From Tetragonia tetragonoides (Eukaryota > Streptophyta > Magnoliopsida > Caryophyllales > Aizoaceae), in contig CM076139.1 of the NCBI GenBank assembly GCA_038025085.1, positions 43,318,807 to 43,382,806 on the forward strand: a stretch of 64,000 nucleotides of DNA. Reading direction: 5' to 3'. Below are positions 9,766 to 21,188 of this stretch, in pieces. The notes below the pieces were generated by a model. The model was not told the DNA's origin. It did no database searches and worked only from the letters and a program-made list of their open reading frames with translations. The position numbers and the translations under genes are program-made. Numbering within the stretch: the stretch's first letter is position 1; each line of letters opens with the position of its first letter.

Positions 9766-11366
9766 AAGGCCGTGAAAATTCTCCATGGCAGTCTTGATCC
9801 CGACGAGTACAACCATATTGCCGGTTGGGACACCGCCAAAGAAATCTGGGATGCTCTTGTAGTAGCCCACGAAGGAACGAACCAAGTCAAACAATCAAGG
9901 ATCGAGATCTTGGTGAGAGAATATGAGCTCTTTTCTATGGATGACAAAGAGTCTATCAAGGACATGTTCACTCGATTCACCAATGTCACCAACGAGCTAA
10001 AATCTCTCGGTAAGCTCTTCACATCCGAGGCACTTGTTCGAAAGATCTTGAGGATCTTACCTTGCTTATGGGATAGCAAAGTCACCACCATCAAAGAAGC
10101 AAAGTAAATGGATTCCATAACCGTGGATGAACTCATTGAAAATCTCCAAACTCATGAGATTCGAGTGAGCACACGTGTTAAGGAAGATTCTAGAAAAGAC
10201 AAAGGAATTTCCTTGAAAATCGAAGATGAAGAGACGCTGACTGATCTTGACATGGAAGAGGATCTTGCCTTGATGACAAGAAGGATCAACAAATTCTATA
10301 GAATGTTTCGGCCCAGCGACAGAAAAGGAGCTTTCAAAGGCAAAGAGGCTGGTGACCTAGCTCAAAATTGCTACAAGTGCAACAAACCGGGTCATTTGAT
10401 GAGAGATTGTCCGGGTCCTAGCAAGGATTAGACGAGGGAACACATGGACAAGAAAAGTGCCTTTGCAAAAGCTAGAGGGAAATTTATGCAGAACATGTAC
10501 GCCACCTGGGGTGACGAGGAAGAAGAGGAACCTGAACAGGTCACCGAAGTTGCTGATATTGCCCTCATGGCACATAGTGACTAGGAGTAACAATCGTTTG
10601 AGGTAACTTCTTCTTCTAGCTTATATGATAAAATGCATGCTTATTCTCCCGATGAAATGCTTTTTATGATAGATACTATATCCTCTGATTTTCATGGTAT
10701 ATGTCTTGAAAATGAACAATTGCATGATAGGGTTATTGGTCTTAAAAAGGAAATGAAAAATGTGCTTAAAGGAAAGAAAGACCGAGAAACCAAACATGAA
10801 ATCGTTAGGGAACATTGTGTAGTTCTGGAAGGAATGATAGATGGACTCCAAGGGGATATCACTAAGTTAAAAGAGGAACTTGAAACCGTGCGTATAAGAG
10901 AATTGTGTGAAAATACTATTCGAGCTGATATTGTACACCTATGCTTCGAGTCGTTAAAAGATGAACTTGACTGTGCTAAAAAGACTTCTCAAATTGAAAA
11001 AGTCAAGAATGAAAAACTACAAAATGGCCTATCTTATGCTCATGAAAGTGTTAGAAGGAACGATGCTTGGAACAATGCCTCCAGAGCAGCAACTTGACTG
11101 AAAAAGAGCCAAAACAGAACTAAAAGTGAATTAGGGCTTAAAGTAAGAAAGCTTCTTGGAATCCTCACTCGAAGTATTCTGATTTACCCTCTAACCGACT
11201 TTGTATGTTTTGTGGTGAAACCGGTCATGTGAAAGCAAATTGTGAGGTCAAAAATTTTGCTATCATGAAAAATATGAACTCCAAATGGGCTAAGAAAAAT
11301 AATTTATCTACTATCCACGTTGGAAAGGAACCCAAAGCTTCTTGGTTTCCTAAATCTCACAATTGA
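9766..11366 (+). pseudogene. Sirevirus 1 gag, N-truncated and broken
   Basis: Gag forms the virus-like particle and packages the RNA. The N-terminus is missing; sequence begins in the conserved ILHGSLDPDEYNHI block (9772). It continues through the capsid-like core, a first zinc knuckle CYKCNKPGHLMRDC (about 10370-10411), a Lys/Glu-rich coiled-coil segment (10633-11090) and a second knuckle CMFCGETGHVKANC (about 11204-11245). Stops at about 10105, 10429 and 10582 and a frame change near 11090 break it. The last codons run in the same frame into a TGA at 11364 and then into protease. The large coiled-coil gag with two knuckles is typical of Sireviruses. Confidence 0.85.
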
Positions 11367-11378
11367 TCGGTTTTGTAG

Positions 11379-13402
11379 GTGTTGGTGGGAGATAGAAACC
11401 AATCTTGCTACGTGGATAGTGGTTGCTCACTGCACATGATGGGAGATGAATCTAATTTTGTCTCACTAACGGCCTTCAACGGTGGGTGTGTAACATTCGA
11501 TGATGGTAAGAAAGGAAATATCATTGGAGTCGGTAAGTTTGGCTCGTCAGCTACACACTCCATCAATAATGTGCTTTCGGTAACCGGTTTAAAACACAAT
11601 CTATTATTTCGCAACTATGTGATCATGGTAATAATGTTGAATTTTTTAAAAGTAGTTGCATGATTGTAAGCACCAAAACCGATAGTGTTGTGTTGGAAGG
11701 GAAGCGATGCAACAATATTTATAAAGCTAATCTATCTTTACTTCCCAATGTTGATATGTCATGCTTGAGTGTACTTGATGATGATCCTTTACTTTGGCAT
11801 AAACGCTTAGGACATGCTAGCTTATCTTTGTTGCATAAATTAGCTTCTGAAGACTTAGTTGTTGGTTTACCATTTATTAAGTTAACAAGAGATAAGATTT
11901 GTGATGCATGTGCTAAAGGAAAATAAGTAAGGCCTTCATTTAAACCAAAGACCATGGTTTGCACTTCTAGGCCACTTGAACTCATTCATATGGATTTGTG
12001 TGGCCCCCTGAGAGTGGTAAGTAGAAGTGGCAAAAGCTACGTGTTTGTTATAGTTGATGATTACTCTCGTTTTAGATTGGACCTTTTTCCTTTCCTCAAA
12101 GGACGAGACATTTGACGTGTTTGTTATGTTTTTGAGAAAGACCCAACGAATGACCGGTAATCAACTAGTTAGCATGTGTTCCAACCATGGTACCGAATTT
12201 GAGAATGATAAATTCATTGGTTTTTGTAATGAGCATGGCATAGATCATAACTTCTCGGCCCCTAGGAGACCTCAACAAAATGGTGTGTTGAAAGAAAGAA
12301 TACGACACTAGAGGATATTGCCCATACCATGTTAATTGCTAGTGGAATACCTAGGTACTTTTGGGCCGAGGCAGTGAACACGGCTTGCTACATCATGAAC
12401 CGTTGCTTGATAAGACCCTTACTCAAGAAAACTCCCTATGAATAGCATCATGCATTTACGTACCTTTGGTTGCAAATGTTATGTGCATAATAATGGAAAA
12501 TCCAATATTGGAAAATTTGATGCAAGGAGTGATGAAGTGGTTCTCCTTGGATACTCCTCACAAGGCAAAACATATAAAGTGTACAAGAAAAGAACAATGT
12601 TTGTTGAGGAAAGTAGCCATGTGATATTTTATGAAGCTAACATCTTGGATGAGAATCTTTTGCAGGATGACGATTTTGAAATCAGATTTGTCTGGAACTA
12701 CAGTGACTTTCCTCATCCTGAACCAGAAGGAACAGAGAGAGGACCTCAAGGAAAGGAGAAGCCCAGTTCTCTAGAAGGTGAAGCGCCACTGACAGGGGGA
12801 ACTGGATCAACAACCTCTGACCCCTCATCTGGTCCTCCCCTGTTCCCTCTGGACAGAGCTCATCAGAAGTCAACCAAGATGTAGGCTCGACAGTTCCCAC
12901 TAGTGTCAGGCCTTGGAAACACAGAAGTTCGCACCCCCTTGATCAGATCATAAGCGACTTCAGAAGTGGGACACAAACAAGGTCCTCGGTTCACAACTAT
13001 TGTGCCCACTATGCATTTCTATCCACAATAGAACCGAGGAACCACAATGAAGCTTTGCTTGATCCCGACTGGGTTCTTGCAATGCAAGAGGAGCTGAACC
13101 AATTCGAAAGAAGCAAGGTTTGGCCTTTGGTACCAGGGCCCATGGATAGGATGATCATCGGAACGAAGTGGGTGTTCCGAAACAAACTGATGAACAAGGG
13201 ACCGTGCTATGGAACAAAGCTCGGCTGGTGGTCAAAGGATAAAATCAAGAGGAAGACATTGACTACGATGAAACCTTTGCACCCGTGGCCCGACTTGAGG
13301 CTATCCACATACTCATTGCTTTTTCGGCCTATATGGGTATCACACTTCATCAAATGGATGTCAAGAGTGCTTTCTTGAAAGGAAATTTGAAGGAGGAGGT
13401 AT
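11379..13402 (+). pseudogene. Sirevirus 1 protease-integrase and start of RT, broken
   Basis: Protease: CYVDSGCSLHMMGD (about 11408), with the catalytic DSG. Integrase: zinc-binding H...H (LWHKRLGHASL, about 11790) and C..C (CDACAKGK), then MDLCGPLR with the first catalytic Asp, NHGTEFENDKF with the second Asp changed to Asn-His context (canonical SDxGxEF), and PQQNGVLKE for the Glu region. RT: AMQEELNQFERSKVW and GTKWVFRNKL (13085-13185). Several stops and frameshifts (about 11640, 11925, 12110, 12310, 12440, 12884, 13190). The coding sequence stops at 13402 where the gypsy LTR begins and resumes at 31413. Confidence 0.85.
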
Positions 13403-14915
13403 TGTAAGAACCCTCGCCTTTCCGGCGCCTATATCGAGATATCTAGTTGAAAATTAATGGTTCTTAAATAATATGTCATATGCAATTTAAATTCAATTAT
13501 AACGGGGAATAACAATTTGCAAGCAATGAAGCCGCCACCAATTTTTAGGAAACAATTGGAAACCATCAAAAAGAGCACCCAATTCCTATTGGGAATTGAC
13601 TCATACCCATGGGGCTAAATATTGAGTTCGGGGGTGTAGGTACGAAATAAACAAAACGAATCTCATCTAAATCGCCCGAATTAACGGCCTCTACTAAGCC
13701 TATCCATGTCAAATATTTATCTATGCTATATGATTCCATACAAATCCGGTCGTCCAATATCCTAAAATTAGCTAGGCAGTTAAAGACAACCAAATTACCT
13801 ATGTTATCACTTTGCACAATTTAGATCCAATTTGCATGCATAATATTTATCAAACACAAATAAGAGATAAGAGCAATAATTTAACGCTCCAACCTACCAC
13901 ACTTTGCTAAACGCGCCAAGCATTGCATAGGCACATCAATAAATTTGTTAGTAACTTCAATAGAAGAACAATGCAAAAATATTAACTTTATGCTAAAATA
14001 AAACCTAGGAGGTTGCTACATGCATGCACAAACGATAAAAAGATGCAAACTTGCATAAACTAATAAAAAGATGCAAACTCTAAATTTAACTAACATGCAT
14101 AACTATTTACAAGGGTCAAAGCATGCATAATCATTCAACCATAATTGAAAGCTAGATAAAACATGATTATAAACAGTAAAGAAGAGATTTAATAGAAGAT
14201 TTAGGCCCTCGGGATGGTTAACCTGGACGTTCTATTCGAACGGGACTAGTAGAATTGGAATTGCTCTTCAATCTTGGGTGCTAAGTTTGGTACAATGGCT
14301 TGCTTGAGTCTTCAAAATCTGAATTCTCTATGATTTTGGGGTATTTGTGCTCTCAAATTGCTCTCAAAATTATAAACTGATCAACCTCTCTCAAAATAGG
14401 GTGAAAGGGAGTATTTATAGAGTTAGGGGACGGAATTAGGGGCTTAGGGCTGCAAACCCGGCGCCGAAACTCGGCCCAGCCAAAAAACAGGCCGAGCGGC
14501 CAGCCGGAAGGCTGCTGGGGCCCAGCGGCTGCCCTGAGGGCCCCCGCTGTCACGCGTGTGCCGCCGGGCTGATAGCGCCAGCCGCTCGACCCAAAGGCGC
14601 GCGCGTGGCTAGGTTTTTTTGACTTTTTATGCTCAGTAAATTACGAAATTTCCCTTGGGCTGACCCAGGGGGTCGGGATTGAGCGGTTTCGACCCAAATC
14701 TTTAAGACGCGATACTCTTGATCCGGGAACCTGATTGAGGCAAGGTGAAAGGCGTTGGAATCCTTATAACAAGGGCTATCCAACGACTGAGGTTTCAAGG
14801 AATTTGGTCTAGATTTCTGAGCAATCTCCTTTTCTACTTATGTCCACGTTAATCCATTACCATCATCATCGGGCGTTGTGGTGCCAGGGAATGAGAACCG
14901 ATTAGGGTGTCTACA
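13403..14915 (-). repeat. 3' LTR of the Tat element
   Basis: On the plus strand it begins TGTAAGAACCCTCGCC and ends GTCTACA; the transcribed (minus) sense runs TGTAGACA to TTCTTACA. A TATA box lies at the complement of 14411-14420 (CTATAAATAC), downstream of a G+C-rich CCGCTGG-type block at 14440-14620. Direct partner at 29899-31412. Confidence 0.9.
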
Positions 14916-14945
14916 GAAGCCCTCACTTTGGCCGAGCTTGTGAAA
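14916..14945 (-). promoter_or_regulatory. Polypurine tract of the Tat element
   Basis: The minus strand just before the 3' LTR reads AAAGTGAGGGCTTC, a purine-rich stretch in the place where plus-strand DNA synthesis is primed. Confidence 0.6.
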
Positions 14946-15062
14946 GCGAAGGTCAAAGTATTTGCTAAAAATGCCTACAATGTTTTTTTTTTTTTAAAAT
15001 GCTTTATGTTAAAGAAAAAAGATAAAAAGGTAGATCCTGACCGCCTATGGTCAGGGTTACCT

Positions 15063-15405
15063 GCATTGCGAGTGCTGACGCGATGCTAATTTTAATAACC
15101 TTGTCGTCAAAGAGCGTTGCGTAGCTTTGCTTTGCGGGTGCCAACGTGACGCTAATTTTAATAGCTTCAACGTCAAAGAGCGTTGCGTAGCTCTGCTTTG
15201 GGTGTGCCAACGTTACGCTCATTTTAATAGCCTCAACGTCAAAGAGCGTTGCGTAGCTCTCTGCTTTGCGGGTGCCAACATGACGCTAATTTTAATAGCC
15301 TCAATGTCAAAGATCGTTGTGTGGCTCTGCTTTGCGTGTGCCAACGTGACGCTAAATTTAATAGCCTCAACGTCAAAGAGCGTTGCGTAGCTCTACTTTA
15401 GTAAT
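15063..15405. repeat. 66-bp tandem repeat, five units
   Basis: The word GTCAAAGAGCGTTGCGTAG recurs at 15106, 15172, 15238, 15306 (mutated) and 15372, giving periods of 66, 66, 68 and 66. Each unit also has GCTAATTTTAATAGCCTCAA. It lies between the polypurine tract and the antisense gene. Tandem repeats in this part of Tat/Ogre elements are known sources of plant satellites. Confidence 0.95.
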
Positions 15406-15620
15406 GCCTTTGTCTTGAAAAATTGTGCCTGCAAAAATTAGATAATGTGCCTGTGCCTGCGAAAAATAGATAATACGGGGTCCCTCGAATAGGAAACCGT
15501 ATTGCGGGGGCAAAGAAGTAATTTTGGGTGACAGACCCGTATCTCCCGGGCTTCTAACGGTCGAGAAATGCAATTCCGCGCGAAATTTGAACTCGTGGGC
15601 CCACCCCGTGAGAGGCGGAA

Positions 15621-15805
15621 GAGAAAAAGGGTCCAGCGGCCATGCGTAGGGCCGCTGAGGGCTGGGCGGCCTTATCTTGCCCGCTCAGCTGCTCAACTGG
15701 CGTCGCGGAGGCACTGAGGGCAGCCGCCTGGCCTGGCCGCCAGGGCCAGCGGCTGAGCCTGGGCGGCCTTGAACCGGGCCGCTGGGCCGGTTCAGTGGCG
15801 CGGGT
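15621..15805 (+). promoter_or_regulatory. G+C-rich block upstream of the antisense PMD gene
   Basis: The block begins AAAGGGTCCAGCGGCC and is packed with CCGCTG/CAGCGG words, followed by a CT-rich leader (15865-15880). It resembles the block at 19325-19492 before the second antisense ORF and, in the transcribed sense, the LTR block at 14440-14620. The role as promoter is inference; I see no strong TATA box between it and the gene. Confidence 0.4.
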
Positions 15806-16089
15806 TGGGGTTTAAGTGGGAAAAAGCTGAATTTTGGGTCATTTCTTCCCCAAAATTTCGAGACTCTCTCTCTCTCTCTACCTCCATTGTTGCCCAAATT
15901 GCAATCCTTGCTCATTCTAGCTCAAATTTGCTCCCTTTTGCTTGCATTTGCTTGCTTTTGCATAATCCTTGCATAATTTGAAGTTTATTTGTGATTTCTC
16001 ACAAATTTGGGGTGAATTTGAGAGTGGGTTTTTGAAACCCTTGGAGAGAGAAAATCCAAAATTTCTCCATTTTTGCTTGTTGTTCTTGC

Positions 16090-18882
16090 TTGCTTGCTCA
16101 TCCTTCTTCCATTGCTCCAAAATTGGGAAAGAGGAGGAATAGGAGGACCGAGGTGCGAGAGGAGGTCGAGGAAATCGACATCTTCGCCAAGGCTTTTCCA
16201 TCTCATGTGAAGCCTTCAAAGGGGAAGCCTAATGTGGCTTTTCCTCAAGATCGATACACCCGGTCGGATAGGATACCCGACATTGCTTGGGATCGATCGG
16301 GGTTGCTTTTCCGACCTGCGACTCATTTGAGCTCTCGGGCTTCCAAGTTTGTGGTAAGTCTTCAAACCTTTGAATTCATAGTTTTATGCATTGAATTTGA
16401 GTTTATATGCTTGCCTTGAATAGAATTTGTGTAGAATTTGTATGCAATTGTCAAGCTTGTAGCGCATGTGATCTTGCGCGGCTTGAATGAACTTAGAAAC
16501 ATGCCTAGGTTTGAACATTTGATTGAAATGTGAACCTAAGAGGTTGCAAACTTGATCATAGGAACCCGATGGGAGTTTGAAGGCCCATGGAAACTATGGT
16601 TCTTAGATTAAGCTTTACAAAACCTTGCCCAAAGAGGTGCAAGATGCGGTTTTGAATGCAGGGTTTGGGCCCCTTTTGAGAGAGGCGGACTCGATTGAGG
16701 GAGTCAAGAGATGCATTGTTCGGTTGTCCTTGGAGCGTTTTTGGGACACCACCAATACATTCCATTTCTAATAGGGAAATGATGATCACTCCTTCGGAGT
16801 TTTCTATGTTGACCGGGGTACCTTGCGTGGGTACGCCCATTTTTTATGACGTTTCCATTTGGAAGCGTAAGGCGGAGTTGGTGGAGCTCTTTGGCCCTTG
16901 GGGGAACACTTGGGGTCACCACTACCGTTCTTACAGTGAGCTTTTTACTGCTTTGAAAGACCCGAGGTATAAGAGGAATACCTCGGTGGAGCAAAAGGTG
17001 AGGATGTTTATCGCCTACCTCCTTGCCACCAATATCTTTAGTGACAAGGGGGAGCGCATTCATGCCATCTACCTCCCGAGCTTGCTGGACTGGGAGAGAG
17101 TGAGAGAGTACAACTGGGGGTTACCGGGCTACGCCAACCTCCTGAGATGCATGCGGTATGCCTGCCACGTGAATGACGAGGGGTACAAGCAGGAGACTCT
17201 TCCTCCCGTGAGCTTATGCGGCTTTTGGAAGGTGTTGCAGGTGCGTTTTCTCTTTGTATTTGCTTTGCGTGATATGCATGATGTAAGTGTGCGGTGCTTA
17301 ATTTCATGCTTGAATGTAGCCTTGGTTTTTCGATCATTTCCCAGACATGGTGCCTACGGGTTTAGTCTTGGACTTCCCGGTGTGTAGGGCGTGGCGCCAT
17401 AGGGGCCCTACGCCTCTGCATACTCTCCAGCAGTATAAGGAGGCCCTCTTGCGCATGGATTGGCACAAGGTAAAAAAAACATTTGCTTTTGAATTGCATG
17501 GGTTGTATTTCTTGGTGTGGAAATATCTTATGGTGCATGCTTGTGTAGATTGACTACTTCCCATGGGCGAAGTATCATGGGTCGTCTCCGGACGCCATCC
17601 TAGCCTCTAGGGCGGTGGACCGTCAGAGGATCCTGATTGCGGGCCCGTTCTCATTTGAGTGGTATCTAGGGGAGCGAATCTTCCGTCAGGTTTCTCCCGA
17701 TCTGGAGGGCCCGAGGATTCCTTTGGATCCTCCCTCGTCCATGTTCTTGGTGAGGTGCTTGTCTCGCAAGCAGGTTGCGGAGGCCATGGTGGGCTCAGAT
17801 GCTATGCGGTATTTGAGGGAGCTTGCGGAGGACCTTGCGGGGCATTATGAGCAGTTCCGCCGTGATCGCCTCATGCCTTCATTTGTGGGCTTGAAGGTAA
17901 GAATTTAATGTTTGATATTCTATGCCTGTCTTGCCTTGTTGATATTAGCTTACTTTGCTCTGTAGGAGCCTCGGGTTGATGACACCGAGGTGGATGTCCC
18001 GAACATGCGGGTCCGAGGCCGGGATTACGGCGAGAAGGAGTGCTGGGGTGAGATCCCTATGACGGAGGACCTTGATGAGGACATCCAGGACCTTTCTCTT
18101 CCCGTTGGGCATCCAGGGGTAAATTTGTAATTTTACCAAAATGTACAATGCCTTATTATATTATATGCTTGTACTGATTTTTGCTTGTGTAGCATGATCG
18201 TGAGTAGATTGGGAGGGTCTTCAAGATGATGCATGCCATGAAGTCTTGGATATCCTGAACTCTTTCGAAGGGTACTTGCTCAAGAGCTGACTTGGACAAG
18301 GTAAACTTGCTTTTGCATTTTCAAAGTTGCATGATTTGAAAAATGTGCCTTATAACTTTCTGTGGGCTGCAGGTTGAGTACCGTCGACCTCTTCCTCGTC
18401 GGTCACGACAGGTAGTGCTGTCGGATGATGAGGGTGTGAGCGCTCCTGAGCGTAGTCCTTCACGCGAGAGGAGCCCTCGGAGGGAGAGTCCTAGGAGAGA
18501 GAGGGTGCCTGTACATCGATCGGACCGTCCTGGTGGGAGTAGGACGACTCCGTATGTGGAGCCTGCTCCTATGCCTATGCCGATGTATCCTTCTTATCCT
18601 GGGTATGCGAGATATCCTTCGTATGGTGGCCTTTACTACCAGCCCCCGGTTCCTGCTCCTATGATGCCTACCATGCCTCCTCGTTCTTCATGGGGGTATG
18701 ACTCGAGCTATGCCGGGGAAGGGAGTTCGTACCGGGAACCTGCCCGACATTCTTCCTTTGACCCTAGCCAGGTCGTGGCGTCGATCTTTGGTGATAAGGC
18801 GTGGAGGTCGGAGGACCACTTTGAGGTGCCCCGTACGGATGACGATGCGGGTGATGGTTTTTATGATAATGTATTTGTGTGA
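16090..18882 (+). pseudogene. Antisense plant-mobile-domain (PMD / MAIN-like) gene, seven exons, broken
   Basis: The gene runs opposite to the host element's gag-pol. Exons with GT/AG borders: 16090-16353, 16607-17240, 17320-17469, 17549-17896, 17966-18118, 18193-18300 and 18373-18882; the joins 1-2, 4-5 and 5-6 are phase 0. The second to fourth exons carry the aminotransferase-like plant mobile domain: SLERFWDTTNTFHF, a TP-x-F-x-MLTGVP segment, RMFIAYLLATNIFSDK, YLPSLLDWERV with WG and Leu-rich repeats, and GFWKVLQ continuing into FDHFP. The last exon encodes an Arg/Ser-Pro-rich stretch and a Pro/Tyr/Met-rich tail. It is broken by a 1-nt shift near 16768 and by a stop/frameshift in exon 6 (TAG at 18205). 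The first ATG at 16090 follows a TATA-less leader, so the start is uncertain. PMD proteins are plant-specific; MAIN-like members act in silencing and meristem maintenance, and PMD is often carried by transposons. Confidence 0.75.
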
Positions 18883-19324
18883 AATACTTTTTGAACATTT
18901 GTATCGAACAAAAATTCGGACTTTGCTTGTAAATATTGGTTGCTTATTTATTGGTCCCTGCACATAATTAGGCTAACGCAAATGCACACGTAGTCAAGCA
19001 AAAGCGCAAGTAATAGCCATTTAGCAAAAAATAGTACAACCAAAAAGTTAAAATTGGGTGTACCCTATCCCCCTAAAAAAAATGAAAAAAGGAAAAGGGT
19101 GAAAAAATGAAATGAAAATAATAAGTAAAAAGGGATTAATAAAAAATATATATATTTAAAAAAATGATAATCATCCAAAAAGAAATAAGGAAATTGTGGA
19201 GCTTCCATTAATATTAAGGAAATAATACAAAATAGAAATAATAGTGGAAATAGGAAAAAGAGCCATATTTGAGTCCAAATCGGTTAAGGAAAGTGTCCAA
19301 AACCGGAGAAAAGGGGCTTGTCTC

Positions 19325-19492
19325 GAGAAAAGGGTCCGACGGCCAAGGGGAGGGGTCCAGCGGCACGCGCGGAGCAGCGGGGGCAAAAAGATGGGCCGCC
19401 AGGCTCCAACGGCTGGCCGCTGGGCCTGGGCTGCTTTATCTAGGCCGCTGAGCCTTCAGCGGCTGTCCCAGGGGCCGCTGAAGCTCCTTTTT
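19325..19492 (+). promoter_or_regulatory. G+C-rich block upstream of the second antisense ORF
   Basis: It begins AGAAAAGGGTCCGACGGCC, close to the start of the 15621 block, and contains repeated GGCCGCTG/CAGCGGC words. It is followed by TATA at 19532, the same order as block, TATA, purine-rich leader in the element's LTR. Confidence 0.45.
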
Positions 19493-19531
19493 GACGGGTT
19501 GCCTTATTTTTTCGTCTTTTTCGTGCGAGCC

Positions 19532-19540
19532 CTATATAAG
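19532..19540 (+). promoter_or_regulatory. TATA box of the second antisense ORF
   Basis: CTATATAAG lies 100 bases before the ATG at 19640, with AGAGAG-type leader sequence between. Confidence 0.65.
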
Positions 19541-19639
19541 CTTTAGGTTAGTCCGGTTTTGGGATATCACCTTCATAATTTACTAGCAATAGAGAGCATT
19601 TTAGAGAGAGAAACCCCCTAATTATCTTTGATCTCAACC

Positions 19640-21188
19640 ATGACAAGCTTTGATGTTAAATTTGACAAGTGGTTACAATCCATGACCCCCGAAGAGAGGA
19701 TGAGACTTGTGCCTTTTCACTTGAATGCTCTGTTCCACCTTAAGCAAGTTCAAATCGTATGGAATCTTCTTGAGGCCGCCATCGAGTTTTGGGATGACAA
19801 ACTTCATGTCTTTCGATTTAGGTACAATGAATTATGCCCTCTCCCCGGAGAGGTTGCCGCTATCCTTGAGTTTCCTCATGACCAAGCTCCTGCCACTCCA
19901 TGGCTCGGGGCAAATCTTGAAGACTACTACAAAAGATATCTTGGCCTATCATCGACACAAGCCTCCTCCGTTGCTAGGAGTGGTGAGTTAGACCTCAGCG
20001 ATGTAATTGACATCTTCTTTCCCAAGGTAAGGGATAACCATGATGTGATGAGTGAGACCTATTATAAACGTGCCTTTATTTTATGTCTCTTGGTACCTCT
20101 TTGTTGGTGGAGGTAATAATGGTAAAACTAGTATGCTAAGAATTGTTGAACAAATTCAAAACGATTCTACCTCTATGTCTCTTGTTCTTGGTGAAACCTT
20201 AATTTGCTTGGACCACAAGAAACAAGAGCCATCGCTCGGTGGGTGGACATGAAGCCCTCTTCTTATCCAAGTAAGTGCTTGAATAATTTGCTTTGAATTA
20301 TTTGGTTAATAAAGTTTGCATCTTTGATGGATATTTAACTTTATATGTTTTGCCTTTTTTTTAGATATGGCTTCTTGAGCATATGTGCTTTATTGAAAGG
20401 CCCCCCAATGCGCTCAAATAGCAACCAAAGCAATTTTCCGCACGCCGGAGACTATATTATGGGCCCACCATTGACGAGTGGCGCGGGTACCTTAAAGCAT
20501 GCCCATTGCTACGATGGACTGTCAAGTGGTGGGGTCTAAAATCGCAATCGGATGTAGCAAGGAAACAGAATATTATCAAGTCCTTGGCCTTCATAATTCA
20601 ACTTACATATTTCCTAGCCGTATTATGCGACAATATGGGAAACGCCAAATTATCCAACAAAAGGCTAGTGTTCCTCCTACCACGCGGATCTTGACGATTA
20701 GTTTGGTAAGATCATGAGAGTGTGCATGGGATCGTCGTCCCAAGTGGACTATTCCTCATGTCAAGGCACCTACGGCCATATCTTCGGCTTATGAGGCTTG
20801 GATGGATTGTAAGACCGCGGAGGGTCGTCGTGCATGTAGGAAGTCCGAACAAGGCGATCTTAAGGCCCAATCGGTCAAAGCCATCTTAAGACTCTCAAAT
20901 CCTAGTGATCCGAAGGGGAAGGATAAGAAAAAGGGAGTTAAGCATGTGAGAGGCATCGCCAACCCAAAGGCCAAGAAAGCTTTGGAAAAGATCACTACTA
21001 TGCCGTAGGTGGAGCCCCAAATCCGGGCTAATGATTATGAGGCGTCTTCGAGCACACCTCTAATGGAGGTTGAAAAAGAAGAGCCTATAGTTCGAGAGAG
21101 ATGGGCTCCCATGGAACGCGAAGCGGAGGACCCAAAAGTGGATGAGCCTATGGAGGACGCAGGCCCTACTACCGAAGCTACGGAGTAG
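19640..21188 (+). pseudogene. Antisense DUF7745-like ORF, broken
   Basis: The first open stretch (from ATG 19640) reads KFDKWLQSMTPEERMRLVPFH, then WDLLEAA-like and FWD-x-HVFRFRYNELCP-x-PGEVAAIL. This is the pattern of the plant DUF7745 family, often found with retroelements, as I recall it. A 1-nt shift near 20090 moves the frame; an intron-like GTAAGT at 20271 and TAG at 20362-20364 suggest a second exon with family-like YIFPSRIMRQYGKRQ (about 20605-20650). A Lys-rich tail follows (20802-21008) and an acidic end to the TAG at 21186. Function of the family is unknown. Its 3' end faces the element's integrase across 21189-21612. Confidence 0.55.

Larger units (their letters stand above)
18883..19639. 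other. Spacer between the two antisense genes
   Basis: Non-coding. It holds A-rich sequence (19020-19170), the G+C-rich block 19325-19492 and the TATA box at 19532. Frames such as 19244-19546 reflect the G+C block. Confidence 0.6.

Noticed and set aside
15056..15405. Regularly spaced repeats as a possible CRISPR array
   Set aside because: The whole 66-bp unit repeats, without unique spacers, and the setting is a plant retroelement.
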